Positions 37,902 to 52,098 of a stretch of DNA of 64,000 nucleotides are shown in pieces. Location: NCBI GenBank assembly GCA_023376005.1, contig CM042152.1:73384815-73448814 (forward strand), given 5' to 3'. Every line of letters begins with the position of its first letter. The first letter of the stretch is position 1. The position numbers and the translations under genes were made by a program. Source of the stretch: Doryteuthis pealeii. Taxonomy: Eukaryota > Mollusca > Cephalopoda > Myopsida > Loliginidae. The notes beneath the pieces are model-generated. The model was not told where the DNA came from, searched no databases, and saw nothing but the letters and a program-made list of their open reading frames with translations.

Positions 37902-40900
37902 TCAGTGCTGGCCATGATGGGCAGGCAACAATGTTTCTATTCCTGCCCCCGTTCTCACACACAAGCTTGCGGCATTTATCCACCTTTCGTTGAATGTCAT
38001 GGTGTCGAGCATCCTCCTATCGCACCTAATCTTTATTTTAAGCTGATGCTTGAAATAACAGATCAGATCCTGACAGGAGAATTCCCCGTCCTCATGCAAT
38101 CCCTTGTTTCGCGTCGACCATATCACCATTCTAGCTACGGCTAGTATAGCGAAAAACACCTTTCGTTTTTCTCCGGCGAACGGCGGACTGACGTTATCCA
38201 CGACGTAACCCACGTCGAGCGGCACCCACTGATTGGGTGCGATACGGGCCGTAACCTCGTTCACGTACTCCCAAAACGAACGAACCCCGACACAGTGGTA
38301 GAAGGCGTGCTCAGCCGTTTCTTCTAAGCCACTGTCGCAACGGGTGCATGATGGAAAATCTGCGGCGTTTGCTTTGTATTGCACGCTTGCGAGCGGCAAC
38401 GCATTCCGAGCGAGTCGCCAGGTGAGGGAGAACTCGGAGTTGTTCATGAACCCAGCACCTGGCGCCCAATTCCACTGCGAGCGGACCTCCTCCAACGACG
38501 AGCCGTGCCGTTCCACGAGCGGATCAGAGGCGGACCCCTCCACTATTGCCCGATACAGTGCCCTTCGAGGCCATGAGGCGTCACTAGACTCAGGTAGTCT
38601 TCGAAGGGCGTCACGACACTCAACTAGAAACCGCTCGTTCCGTCGAATTTTACGGGGCCGCGCTTCAAGTCCGGGAAGGTGACCCGGATTCGCAACGACC
38701 AAGCGGTTTCGGTGTGTAACGATCGATTCAGAAATGCCAACCTCTCAGCGTCTCGATGAGCCGCCAAGTTGGGCATCCCCAAACCTCCATTACAAGGCCG
38801 CTGGAAACAAACCTCCCTGCGTACCATTGGCCGGCGCCCTCTCCACAAAAAGCGGAAAAGGGCCCGTTCTATCGCCAATAACCGAGCCGCAGGAAGAGGA
38901 AGTACAGATAACCGGTAAAGGACCAGGGGAAAGATGTACGTAGCACAAACCTCCGCCCTGCCCTTTAAGGACAACCTCCTTGGAAACCATTTTCGGATCC
39001 GAGCTTCCACCTTTGTCTGTACTTCCGACCAATTTTTATCGATCTGGAGATCCGGCCCGAACCACACGCCCAGGATTTTAACGGGACCGTCACTCCAGCG
39101 GAAGGGACCGGGCAGGGTATCGGATCCTGCCCAGGCACCCAACCGCAGCCCTTCGCTCTTATCTAAATTGATCTTTGCTCCAGTGATTCGTTCGTACCTT
39201 GTAAGCGCCTGCTTCACCGCTTCTATGTCCGAAACGCATGACACGAACACGGTGATATCATCGGCGTACGCGGATACTTTGGCTTTCACGCAGCCAGCAA
39301 CAGTAATTCCGCGCAGGACCGGACATGCCTCCCCATCTCTAAGCCTACGGAGTAAGGGCTCCAAAGCGAGGACATAGAGAAGAGGAGACAGGGGGCAACC
39401 CTGTCGCACAGAACGCTCAATCGGAAAGACAGCCGAGCGCTTCCCATTAACTTGTACCACAGCCGTAGGGGATTGGTACAGCATCTTTATCCATTTGCGG
39501 AACTCCGGTTTGAATCCGGCGGTCTCCAAAACAGACTCCAGGAACCGGTGGTCCACCCTGTCGAATGCCTTGGACTGATCTAAATTGATCAGCGCGGCAC
39601 ATTTGTCGTCTTTTATTCCCGCTAGGATCATGCGAACCAGATGCAAATTGTTTTGGATCGATCTTCCTTTCACAGCGTAGTTCTGTTCCAGTCCGATCAG
39701 ATCACCGATAACATTCCGCAAACGGTTCGCTAAGACCCGGGCCAAAATCTTTAACTCTGTGTTTAGCAGAGTTATGGGCCTGTAATCATCTAAGCCCTCC
39801 CAAACATTCCTGCCACCTTTCTTCAGCAATGTGATCACACCCTTGGTAATACGCTTTGGGATTGCTCCCAAAGCAAACCAATTGTTGAACACATCCGTCA
39901 GAATAGGGACAAAAATGTGCGACAACCTCAAGTACAATTCGTAGGGTAAACCGTCCAGTCCCGGAGCTTTGTTGAGGCCGACCTGCTTCAACGCATTACG
40001 GACTTCAGAGTCTGTAATCCTCCCCTCACAACCAGCCGCTTTCGCCTCCCTAAGGTGGGGAAAGTCGGCTAAATAGTTGTGGAACCTCTGCACCGGGAGG
40101 TTCGGCAACCTGGTAAATCGTTCCTGGAAATGCCCTCGGAAGGCTTCCCGCATCTTACGACCTGCACGAAGGCTGTGCCCGTCCGGGGTTACAACCTTGT
40201 CAATGTATCGTTCCGGAAACCTTCTGAACTCTTCCTGACGCAATCCTGCGTCCAATTTCACGGCCTCGTTGGACACTCTATTTAGCCTAGATCTAACTAC
40301 ACAACCTTGATAGCGTTCGCTAGCCTCACGCTCAAGGTCCCCTCTAGCTAGGTCTAAGGCTAGGGGATCCCCCCCATCCACCGCCCGGGAAATTCTATCT
40401 TCTATGGCTTCACTTTCGCTGCCTTATCTAGGGCAAGCCGTTGGCAATATTTGATAGTGAAGTCCCTAATCCTAAACTTAAGGTCAGCCCACCATCTATT
40501 CCCAATAACCGCCCCCACTAACGCCCGCTTAATAAGTAAAACCAGCCTCTCACGGTAGTCACGTACCCCCAGCACTGAGGTATTTAACTTCCAGTAAGAG
40601 ACCAGCCTAGGCTATCGCTTAAGCGAAGAGTGACAGTAAGCAATTTATGGTCACTCTTCGCATATAAGTGGAACACAGGACAATCTAGAAAGTCAACATC
40701 GGCTCTTCTAACTAACACTCTGTCCAAATAGGTTTTAACTGGAGCAGAGGGCGAGCTATTCGTCCATGTCCACATCTCCCGCCCTGGGTGTGTTTCACGA
40801 TACCTGTCGACCAGATCGAACTCGGCCATTAGATCGCGCAGGCTGCTCTCACACCACGCCGACCCACTAGCTCCCCGTCCCGTCCGGTCTAACTTGGGAT

Positions 40901-41355
40901 CAAGGATCGCATTCCAATCTCCCATTAAAACTGTCCGGCCCGAATACGTCATGTACGACCCAAGCTGCCGAAAAAAGGATTTCCTCTCAGAGGCGATATT
41001 GGGCGCATAAACTGCGAGCACTCGGAGCGGAACTGTAACTTGATAACGGCAATATCGGCCACAATCAGCCTACCACCAGCGCCAGCATAAAATAACGTCA
41101 GTCCACCGCCCCCAAGAACTGCTTTTTACTAGCAGTGACACAACCCCGAACTGCTTGAAATCACCGAATGCTGAATAGACCACATAAAAATGATTACCAC
41201 CCAGCACCCGGCCATCCACGCTTTGAAACAAAGTGTGTCTCCTGCACCGCGGCGACGTCACGCCAAGAGACTTGAGTTCTTCTGTCAAAACGACTAGCGG
41301 TTTGAAGGGGTCCCTCAAGCCCCTACCATTTATAACTAGCAAGAAGAAGAGACAT
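37902..41355 (-). pseudogene. LINE unit 2 ORF2 (APE plus RT), broken
   Basis: Best-preserved RT in the window: 40381-38624 is one open 585-residue frame with LNKAPGLDG, LDQSKAFDRVDH, RQGCPLSP, YADD and ILGVWFG. The C-terminal zinc region is open from 38702 to 37902. The N-terminal nuclease is shattered by small indels between 41342 and 41020 and is readable again at 41021-40584 (GDWNAI, SDH). Near 38660 one base is lost. Confidence 0.88.
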
Positions 41356-41366
41356 TGTCGCTTACC

Positions 41367-43611
41367 TTAATCAGTGTCCACCACTGGCAAGGAAATCCTC
41401 TCGGGTAAGGACGCCCGACGGTTTGTCGCAAGATTCCGGCACCCAATTCTTTGGTAACGGTATCTGTTCTGGCCAATACCTCCGACATCCTGGGGATACT
41501 TTATTTTTAGTGCCCTGTAAAAAGAAGGGTGCATGAAAACGGGGACCCTCCCCTTGCATTTAGGTTTCATACTTTTACAATAGGGATGCACCCTGTTAAC
41601 CAACTTAACGCCCGGGAAGGCCTTTTTCGGCTGCGTCTATGGTTCGCCATATCCCCAGTGCATGGCCACTGGCCTCCGACGAAAAGTGGTAACCAGGGTG
41701 CATCCCTGAAAATTTAAGGGATTGTTTGTTGATTTCCCATCCACGGAGTCCAACTGCAGAAGTGGAGCCCACGCTCTTTTTTGTTGTACAGTCCAGGTAC
41801 TTTTCAACCTGTTCGGGCTCCACCATGCATAAGTTCTCAGGAAAAAGTTCTCTTTTTCGGCTCCGTGGATGGGTCTGACTGTCCGGCGAACTTGATTTCG
41901 CCGGTGAAATAGATTTTTCTTTTTTGAGGGGGAGTGGATTCGGGGTTTTGTGTGTGCGAATCAGTGGGCTGGGATAAAGGTGTAGGGACTTGGATAGGTA
42001 TGTTATTTTTACGTGTTGTGTTTGTAGTGGACTTTCCACTGTGTTGGTGTTAGGGTCTACGGTCTGGGATTTTTTCTTGTTTTCGGCTGACGCGCCATTT
42101 TACGGTCAGCCGTCTCCCCCTCAGTACAATTCTTCTTTAACTCCAGCATCTAATAACTCATTGGTATAACCACCCACTGGAGCAGGCTTGCCTGGGGTTC
42201 TTCAATGGGGTAACCTTTGGAGAAGGTTTGGTGTTGTTTCTTGACGGGGAGGCAGTAATGGTTGCAGCGTAGGATTCCCTCCTCCCCTTCCTCTTCACTT
42301 CATTCCAGTCGTCTCCCACTCTCTCTGTGTTGAGGTTAGTAGTAGTTAGATTTTCCTTCTGCCTGCCTTCCAGCTTTTGTTGTTGCTGAACGCGCCGCAC
42401 CTGTTGCTGCTATTGGCTGACGTCATAATGGCTTTGCTTTGCAAGTAGCCTTTTAGGACAGTTTTTTAGCAGTATGGCCTGAATTCGACAGTCCCAGCAA
42501 TGAGGCCTGCGCCCTCGACGAACTACTGTAATTGGTTTGGTCGTTAACCGAGTACTGGTCTGGGATACTGTCAAATCCGTCTTTTCTTAGGCTCATTATG
42601 AAGGTGCACTCGCCCACCCGCACCCCTCTGTTTAGCGTGGTATTGCTGGCTTTCACCTCTCCGTAGTACTCAGTACGCCATTAGTTGTTCTTCCGATACA
42701 GCTGCGGGGACGTTATGTAGGGTTACGCGAGTCCGCCTCTGCCTTTGTACTCTGGCTGCAGTTTAACCTCCTTGTAGAAAAGGCTTTTAGTTGCAGCCCT
42801 CACTGCTTCGGCCTCGCTTGGGAAGAGGACATCCCACGTGGCAAACCTCCTTCTGCTTATATGCTCGGCAGGAATTTTGTTTGCCAGCAGAATGTCTAAC
42901 ATCTTTTTCCTTCGTGAGGCCGATTAAATCTTCTTGAGACCGCCTCCGTACTTAGAACGAAAGAATCCTCGGCTCCAAATTTCGACTGCCTCGGGGAGGG
43001 GTTTAATGACGTCCCCTCCAGCAGGTCTTTGTATTTTTTGGTCCAGTTGGACCTGTGGAGCTCTGGATTGTTCTTTGAATATTTTTTCGAGAGACGTCTC
43101 CAGCTTGTCTTTTTGGCCGGCTCAGTGGGCCTTTGTTGGTGCTTCTTGGGCTTTCCTTTGGGAGTGGCTCTTGTGGAGCTTTTGGGAGGGCTGGCCACTC
43201 CATGGTGCCTTTTGAGGTACCAGGCATTGCTGGTGGAGGCACCAGGGGCTTTTTCCCCTCCTACGCTTTTTTCCCTTCGGGGAGCCGCATTCTCCGGAGT
43301 AACCGGTGTGTCTCCACCGGTGTGGGCTGACATTTGCACCCTTTTTCGGAGTGTCATATTGTTTTGTTCGGGGGTGGCCTCGTTCGGCACGGGTTTTCGT
43401 TTTTGAACGGGTTCGCCTCTTCGGGGTGGTTTTAATCCGGCTGGTTCTTTGTTTGTTGTTCCTTTTCTGGAGTAGGTTCCGTTAGAACAGTTTTTACTGC
43501 TTCTACGCTGGTTGAGATAATGTCGAAGTCTTTAAATAGGTCTTCGGCTGTGTCGTCTCCCAGCTTGTCAATGTCGAAACCGTCCGCAAAGGGGTCGTCA
43601 AAAATATCCAT
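41367..43611 (-). pseudogene. LINE unit 2 ORF1, broken
   Basis: Recognisable from the MDI start to the VVDTD end but with more than ten small indels. The first Cys-rich codons of the zinc knuckle are disrupted near 42480-42510. It has the A-rich, unedited form of the segment that is changed in the left copy. Confidence 0.8.
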
Positions 43612-44675
43612 TATTTATGGATATGTAGCATAAAATGCCCAACAGGGGCAACAAAGGAGAAAACCCCCAAAGGGGGTTAAAATAAAAAAAAATTCAGTTG
43701 CTTACTGTTAAAGGGACGTGCTTGTCAAAAAGATAAGAAAGAAAGAATACTGAGAAAAAAGACTGCTATAAGCAGGAGAAGAAATAAAGAATTCTGACTG
43801 CGAATAGGTTGGCAAAGGAATGTCCTTAACCAACCATACTCAAGCCACTCGCGTGATAACAACTTGACACAACGATAATCCAAATGTCAATGATATTTGA
43901 AGTGAGCACACTCGTGCACTCACTCCAACAAATTTTTATTTATTTAAAATGAATTACATCGAGTGTGAACACGACTCGGCATATAGCCGGAAGTTTGGTT
44001 TTGGGGGTGGGTGATAAAACTGGTCATACAACTACACTGATCTATCTAGCTAGGTTCAATCGCCGACCGATTCATTCAAAAATAAAATAAAATTCTTGCA
44101 TTCTCTCCTTACGCAGCTCTCTTCCACCAAATACTCATTCACTCTATGCATCTAACCTACTTAAAAATTGGTCCCCATATTCGTTTGGATGATTTGGCGA
44201 TGGAGGGGGTGGGAAAAATAAAAACAGAAAAACCCAAGAAACTGAAAATACATGTAAACAGAAAACAAAATTTGTGGGTCATTTGGTTACCCCCTTCCCT
44301 TAGCTATATATTAGCCTGCCGACTGTCTTCCGTATTTTGTTTGAAAGCAAGCCGGTCAGTGCTCTAATACGGGAGTGGGTGTCCTTAGTGGGTTGTGGTA
44401 TAAAAATTTGGGGTTCTGTAGGCCGGACGGGTTGGGTTGCTAAAAATTTGACTTTCCAGGAAAAAACCTTAGAGTGACACGGGGGGTTTATAAAAAATTG
44501 GATTGGGGTCCTGGATCTGTCCTAGGAGAAAAAACTGGGGTTGATGATCATTCAGCCTCCTAACTAAAAGGATCTATGGTGTATGCAGTTTTTACTTTTC
44601 TTTGTTTTTATCTTTTGTTTATTTTAAAGACTTTGTTTGTCTATCTAAGGGATGGGTCCCGAGACGGGATCCCCG

Positions 44676-47600
44676 TCAGTGCTGGCCATGATGGGCAGGC
44701 AACAATGTTTCAACTCCTGCCCCCGTTCTCACACACAAGCTTGCGGCATTTATCCACCTTTCGTTGAATGTCATGGTGTCGAGCATCCTCCTATCGCACC
44801 TAATCTTTATTTTAAGCTGATGCTTGAAATAACAGATCAGATCCTGACAGGAGAATTCCCCGTCCTCATGCAATCCTTGTTTCGCGTCGACCATATCACC
44901 ATTCTAGCTACGGCTAGTATAGCGAAAAACACCTTTCGTTTTTCTCCGGCGAACGGCGGACTGACGTTATCCACGACGTAACCCACGTCGAGCGGCACCC
45001 ACTGATTGGGTGCGATACGGGCCGTAACCTCGTTCACGTACTCCCAAAACGAACGAACCCCGACACAGTGGTAGAAGGCGTGCTCAGCCGTTTCTTCTAA
45101 GCCACTGTCGCAACGGGTGCATGATGGAAAATCTGCGGCGTTTGCTTTGTATTGCACGCTTGCGAGCGGCAACGCATTCCGAGCGAGTCGCCAGGTGAGG
45201 GAGAACTCGGAGTTGTTCATGAACCAGCACCTGGCGCCAATTCCACTGCGAGCGACCTCCTCCAACGACGAGCCGTGCCGCTCACGAGCGGATCAGAGGC
45301 GGACCCCACTATTGCCCGATACAGTGCCCTTCGAGGCCATGAGGCGTCACTAGACTCAGGTAGTCTTCGAAGGGCGTCACGACACTCAACTAGAAACCGC
45401 TCGTTCCGTCGAATTTTACGGGGCCGCAGCTTCAAGTCCGGGAAGGTGACCCGGATTCGCAACGACCAAGCGTTTTCGGTGTGTAACGATCGATTCAAGA
45501 ATGCCAACCTCTCAGCGTCTCGATGAGCCGCCAAGTTGGGCATCCCAAACCTCCATTACAAGGCCGCTGGAAACAAACCTCCCTGCGTACCATTGGCCGG
45601 CGCCCTCTCCACAAAAAGCGGAAAAGGGCCCGTTCTATCGCCAATAACCGAGCCGCAGGAAGAGGAAGTACAGATAACCGGTAAAGGACCAGGGGAAGGA
45701 TGTACGTAGCACAAACCTCCGCCCTGCCCTTTAAGGACAACCTCCTTGGAACCATTTTCGGATCCGAGCTTCCACCTTTGTCTGTACTTCCGACCAATTT
45801 TTATCGATCTGGAGATCCGGCCGAACCACACGCCCAGGATTTTAACGGGACCGTCACTCCAGCGGAAGGGACCGGGCAGGGTATCGGATCCTGCCCAGGC
45901 ACCCAACCGCAGCCTTCGCTCTTATCTAAATTGATCTTTGCTCCAGTGATTCGTTCGTACCTTGTAAGCGCCTGCTTCACCGCTTCTATGTCCGAAACGC
46001 ATGACACGAACACGGTGATATCATCGGCGTACGCGGATACTTTGGCTTTCACGCAGCCAGCAACAGTAATTCCGCGCAGGACCGGACATGCCTCCCCATC
46101 TCTAAGCCTACGGAGTAAGGCTCCAAAGCGAGGACATAGAGAAGAGGAGACAGGGGCAACCCTGTCGCACAGAACGCTCAATCGGAAAGCCAGCCGAGCG
46201 CTTCCCATTAACTTGTACCACAGCCGTAGGGGATTGGTACAGCATCTTTATCCATTTGCGGAACTCCGGTTTGAATCCGGCGGTCTCCAAAACAGCCTCC
46301 AGGAACCGGTGGTCCACCCTGTCGAATGCCTTGGACTGATCTAAATTGATCAGCGCGGCACATTTGTGTCTTTTATTCCCTCTAGGATCATGCGAACCAG
46401 ATGCAAATTGTTTTGGATCGATCTTCCTTTCACAGCGTAGTTCTGTTCCAGTCCGATCAGATCACCGATAAATTCCGCAAACGGTTCGCTAAGACCCGGG
46501 CCAAATCTTTAACTCTGTGTTTAGCAGAGTTATGGGCCTGTAATCATCTAAGCCCTCCCAAACATTCCTGCCACCTTTCTTCAGCAATGTGATCACACCC
46601 TTGGTAATACGCTTTGGGATTGCTCCCAAAGCAAACCAATTGTTGAACACATCCGTCAGAATAGGGACAAAATGTGCGACAACCTCAAGTACAATTCGTA
46701 GGGTAAACCGTCCAGTCCGGAGCTTTGTTGAGGCCGACCTGCTTCAACGCATTACGGACTTCAGAGTCTGTAATCCTCCCCTCACAACCAGCCGCTTTCG
46801 CCTCCCTAAGGTGGGGAAAGTCGGCTAAAATGTTGTGGAACCTCTGCACCGGAGGTTCGGCAACCTGGTAAATCGTTCCTGGAAATGCCCTCGGAAGGCT
46901 TCCCGCATCTTACGACCTGCACGAAGGCTGTGCCCGTCCGGGGTTACAACCTTGTCAATGTATCGTTCCGGAAACCTTCTGAACTCTTCCTGACGCAATC
47001 CTGCGTCCAATTTCACGGCCTCGTTGGACACTCTATTTAGCCTAGATCTAACTACACAACCCTGATAGCGTTCGCTAGCCTCACGCTCAAGGTCCTCTAG
47101 CTAGGTCTAAGGCTAGGGGATCCCCCATCCACCGCCCGGGAAATTCTATCTTCTATGGCCTTCACTTTCGCTGCCTTATCTAGGGCAAGCCGTTGGCAAT
47201 ATTTGATAGTGAAGTCCCTAATCCTAAACTTAAGGTCAGCCCACCATCTATTCCCAATAACCGCCCCCACTAACGCCCGCTTAATAAGTAAAACCAGCCT
47301 CTCACGGTAGTCACGTACCCCCAGCACTGAGGTATTTAACTTCCAGTAAGAGACCAGCCTAGGCCTATCGCTTAAGCGAAGAGTGACAGTAAGCAATTTA
47401 TGGTCACTCTTCGCATATAAGTGGAACACAGGACAATCTAGAAAGTCAACATCGGCTCTTCTAACTAACACTCTGTCCAAATAGGTTTTAACTGGAGCAG
47501 AGGGCGAGCTATTCGTCCATGTCCACATCTCCCGCCCTGGTGTGTTTCACGATACTGTCGACCAGATCGAACTCGGCCATTAGATCGCGCAGGCTGCTCT

Positions 47601-48083
47601 CACACCACGCCGACCCACTAGCTCCCCGTCCCGTCCGGTCTAACTTGGGATCAAGGATCGCATTCCAATCTCCCATAAACTGTCCGGCCCGAATACGTCA
47701 TGTACGCCAAGCTGCCGAAAAAAGGATTTCCTCTCAGAGGCGATATTGGGCGCATAAACTGCGAGCACTCGGAACTTGTAACTTGATACGGCAATATCGG
47801 CCACAATCAGCCTACCACCAGCGCCAGCATAAAAACGTCAGTCACCGCCCCAGACTGCTTTTTACTAGCAGTGACACACCCCGACTGCTTGAATCACCGA
47901 ATGCTGAATAGACCTCATAAAAATGATTACCACCCAGCACCCGGCCATCCACGCTTGAAACAAAGTGTGTCTCCTGCACCGCGGCGACTCCACGCCAAGA
48001 GACTTGAGTTTCTTCTTCAAACGACTAGCGTTTGAAGGGTCCCTCAAGCCCCTACCATTTATACTAGCAAGAAGAAGAGACAT
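44676..48083 (-). pseudogene. LINE unit 3 ORF2 (APE plus RT), broken
   Basis: All domains are present in order but split into many frames, with single-base losses every 100-300 bp (for example near 45230, 45820, 46130, 46370 and 46470). It is about 35 bp shorter overall than the other copies. Confidence 0.85.
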
Positions 48084-48094
48084 TGTCGCTTACC

Positions 48095-50307
48095 TTAATC
48101 AGTGTCCACACTGGCAGGAAATCCTCTCGGGTAAGGACGCCGACGGTTTGTCCAAGATTCCCGGCACCCAATTCTTTGGTAACGGTATCTGTTCTGGCAA
48201 TACCTCCGACATCCTGGGGATACTTTATTTTTAGTGCCCTGTAAAAAGAAGGGTGCATGAAAACGGGGACCCTCCCCTTGCATTTAGGTTTCATACTTTT
48301 ACAATAGGGATGCACCCTGTTAACCAACTTAACGCCCGGGAAGGCCTTTTCGGCTGCGTCTATGGTTCGCCATATCCCCAGTGCATGGCCATGGCCTCCC
48401 GAACGAAAGTGGTAACCAGGGGTGCATCCCTGAAATTTAAGGGATTGTTTGTTGATTTCCCATCCACGGAGTCAACTGCAGAAGTGGGCCCACGCTCTTT
48501 TTTGTTGTAAGTCAGGTACTTTTCAACCTGTTCGGGCTCCACCATGCATAAGTTCTCAGGAAAAAGTTCTCTTTTTCGGCTCCGTGGATGGGTCTGACTG
48601 TCCGGCGAACTTGATTTCGCCGGTGAAAATAGATTTTTCTTTTTTTTTTGAGGGGAGTGGATTCGGGGTTTTGTGTGTGCGAATCAGTGGGCTGGGATAA
48701 AGGTGTAGGGGACTGGTAGGTATGTTATTTTTAGTGTTGTGTTTGTAGTGGACTCTTCCACTGTGTTGGTGTTAGGGTCTACGGTCTGGGATTTTTTCTT
48801 TTTTCGGCTGACCGCCATTTACGTCAGCCGTCTCCCCCTCAGACAAATTCTTCTTTTAACTCCAGCATCATTATCCATTGGTATAACCACCACTGGAGCA
48901 GGCTTGCTGGGGTTCTTAATGGGTAACCTTTGGAGAAGGTTTTGGTGTTGTTTTCTTGACGGGGGAGGCAGTAATGGTTGCAGCGTAGGATTCCTCCTCC
49001 CCTTCCTCTTCACTTCATTCCAGTCGTCTCCCACTCTCTCTTGTGTTGAGGTTAGTAGTAGTAGATTTTTCTTCTGCCTGCCTTCCAGTTTTGTTGTTGC
49101 TGACGCCGCCGCCCTGTTGCTGCTATTGCTGACGTCATATGGCTGCTTTGCAAGTAGCCTTTTAGGACAGTTTTTAGCAGTATGGCCTTGAATTCGACAG
49201 TCCCAGCAATGGGGCCTGCCCCCTCGACGACACTGTAATGTTTGGTCGTTAACCGAGTACTGGTCTGGGATACTGTCAAATCCGTCTTTCTTAGGTCATT
49301 ATGAAGGTGACACTCGCCCACCCGCACCCCTCTGTTTAGCGTGGTATTGCTGGCTTTCACCTCTCCGTAGCTACTCAGTATCGCCATTAGTTGTTCTTCC
49401 GATACAGCTGCGGGGACGTTATGTAGGGTTACGCGAGTCCGCCTTCTGCCTTTGTACTCTGGCTGCAGTTTAACCTCCTTGTAGAAAAGGCTTTTAGTTC
49501 AGCCCTCACTGCTTCGGCCTCGCTTGGGAAGAGGACATCCCACGTGGCAAACCTCCTTCTGCTTATATGCTCGGCAGGAATTTTGTTTGCCAGCAGAATG
49601 TCTAACATTCTTTCCTTCGTGAGGCCGATTAATCTTCTTGAGACCGCCTCCGTCTTATGAACGAAAGAATCCTCGGCTCCAAATTTTCACTGCCTCGGGG
49701 AGGGGTTAATGACGTTCCCCTCCAGCAGGTCTTTGTATTTTTTGGTCCAGTTGGACCTGTGGAGCTCTGGATTCTGTTCTTTGAATATTTTTTCGAGAGA
49801 CGGTCTCCAGCTTGTCTTTTTGGCCGGCTCGTGGCCTTTGTTGGTGCTTCTTGGGCTTTCCTTTGGGAGTGGCTCTTGTGGAGCTTTTGGGAGGCTGGCC
49901 ACTCCTGGTGCCTTTTGAGGTACCAGGCATTGCTGGTGGAGGCACCAGGGGCTTTTTCCCCTCCTACGCTTTTTTCCCTTCGGGGTAGCCGCATTCTCCG
50001 GAGTACCGGTGTTGTCTCACCCGGTGTGGGCTGCATTTGCCCTTTTCGGAGTGTCATTATTGTTTTGTTCGGGGGTGGCTCGTTCCACGGGTTTTTCGTT
50101 TTGAACGGGGTTCGCCCTTCGGGGTTGGTTTTAATCCCGGCTGGTTCTTTGTTTGTTGTTCTTTTCTGGAGTGGTTCCGTTAGAACAGTTTTTACTGCTT
50201 CTACGCTGGTTGAGATAATGTCGAAGTCTTTAAATAGGTCTTCGCTGTGTCGTCTCCCGCTTGTCAATGTCGAAACCGTCCGCAAAGGGGTCGTCAAAAA
50301 TATCCAT
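48095..50307 (-). pseudogene. LINE unit 3 ORF1, broken
   Basis: As in unit 2, with heavy small deletions; the zinc-knuckle region near 49190-49230 is frameshifted. A-rich, unedited form of the variable segment. Confidence 0.8.
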
Positions 50308-50594
50308 TATTTATGGATATGTAGCATAAAATGCCCAACAGGGGCAACAAAAGAAAAACCCCAAAAGGGGGGTTGAAAATAAAAAAAAATTCAGTTGCTT
50401 ACTGTTAAAGGGACGTGCTTGTCAAAAGAATAAGAAAGAAAGAATACTGAGAAAAAAGACTGCTACTAAGCAGGAGGAAGAAATAAGAATTCCTGACCTG
50501 CGAATAGGTTGGCAAAGGAATGTCCTTAACCACCATACTCACAGGCCACTCGCGGATAAAACAACTTGACACAACGATAATCCAAATGTCAATG

Positions 50595-51487
50595 ATATTT
50601 GAAGTGAGCACACTCGTGCACTCACTCCAAACAAATTTTTATTTATTTAAAATGAATACATCGAGTGTGAACACGACTCGGCATATAGCCGGAAGTTTGG
50701 TTTTGGGGGGTGGGTATAAAACTGGTCATACAACTACACTGATCTATCTAGCTAGGTTCATCGCCGACCGATTCATTCAAAATAAAATAAAATTCTTGCA
50801 TTCTCTCCTTACGCAGCTCTCTTCCACCAAAATACCTCATTCACTCTATGCATCTAACCTACTTAAAAATTGGTCCCCATATTCGTTTGGATGATTTGGC
50901 GATGGAGGGGGTGGGAAAATAAAAACAGAAAACCCAAGAAACTGAAAATACATGTAAACAGAAAACAAAATTTTGTGGTCATTTTGGTTACCCCTTTCCC
51001 TTAGCTATATATTAGCCTGCCGACTGTCTTCCGTACTTTGTTTGAAAGCAAGCCGGTCAGTGCTCTAATACGGGAGTGGGTGTCCTTAGTGGGTTGTGGT
51101 ATAAAAAATTTGGGGTTCTGTAGGCCGGACGGGTTGGGTTGCTAAAAATTTGACTTTCCAGGAAAAAACCTTAGAGTGACACGGGGGGTTTTATAAAAAA
51201 TTTGGGATTGGGGTCCTGGATCTGTCCTAGGAGAAAAAACTGGGGTTGATGATCATTCAGCCTCCTAACTAAAAGGATCTATGGTGTATGCAGTTTTTAC
51301 TTTTCTTTGTTTTTATCTTTTGTTTATTTTAAAGACTTTGTTTTCTATCTAAGGGATGGGGTCCCGAGACGGGATCCCCGTCAGTGCTGGCCATGATGGG
51401 CAGCAACAATGTTTCACTCCTGCCCCGTTCTCACACACAAGCTTGCGGCATTTATCCACCTTTCGTTGAATGTCATGGTGTCCGAGC
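50595..51487 (-). mobile_element. LINE unit 4, 3' end only
   Basis: Carries the 3' hairpin, the 3' UTR and the last ~100 bp of ORF2 (stop at 51381-51383), then stops at the N at 51488. Whether the array continues beyond cannot be seen. Confidence 0.9.
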
Positions 51488-51488
51488 N
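51488..51488. other. Single N: probable join between unrelated sequences
   Basis: The LINE frame is cut in mid-codon and unrelated AT-rich sequence begins immediately after. This looks like an assembly join. Confidence 0.75.
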
Positions 51489-51683
51489 AAAAGAGAGAGG
51501 ATCGCCCCGCCGTACTTTTACTTTTAAAAACAATATTTAGAATATAATCTTTCATAATAACATAGCAGTATCCCACATATACTACTTAAAGGAGGGAGAA
51601 ACAAGGAAAAAATTATGTTATAACTAGAACTTTTTAAAAAAATGATATAGAATACAAAAATAGGAATACATTCACTGCCAATA

Positions 51684-52051
<368 letters not shown>

Positions 52052-52098
52052 TATGAACAAAAGTGATAGACAAAGGAATATTTCTAATATGTTATTTA

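Larger units (their letters stand above)
37107..43892 (-). mobile_element. LINE unit 2, full length
   Basis: A 6.8-kb head-to-tail copy. Its 3' end meets the truncated 5' end of unit 1 and its 5' end meets the 3' end of unit 3. The 5' end carries about 22 bp more (GTCAATGAT-type end) than the left copy at 5398. Confidence 0.9.
43893..50594 (-). mobile_element. LINE unit 3, full length
   Basis: Third head-to-tail copy, 6.7 kb. Its 5' junction with the next unit is the same as that between units 2 and 3, which suggests duplication of a unit or repeated insertion at one exact site. Small deletions are denser here than in unit 1. Confidence 0.9.
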
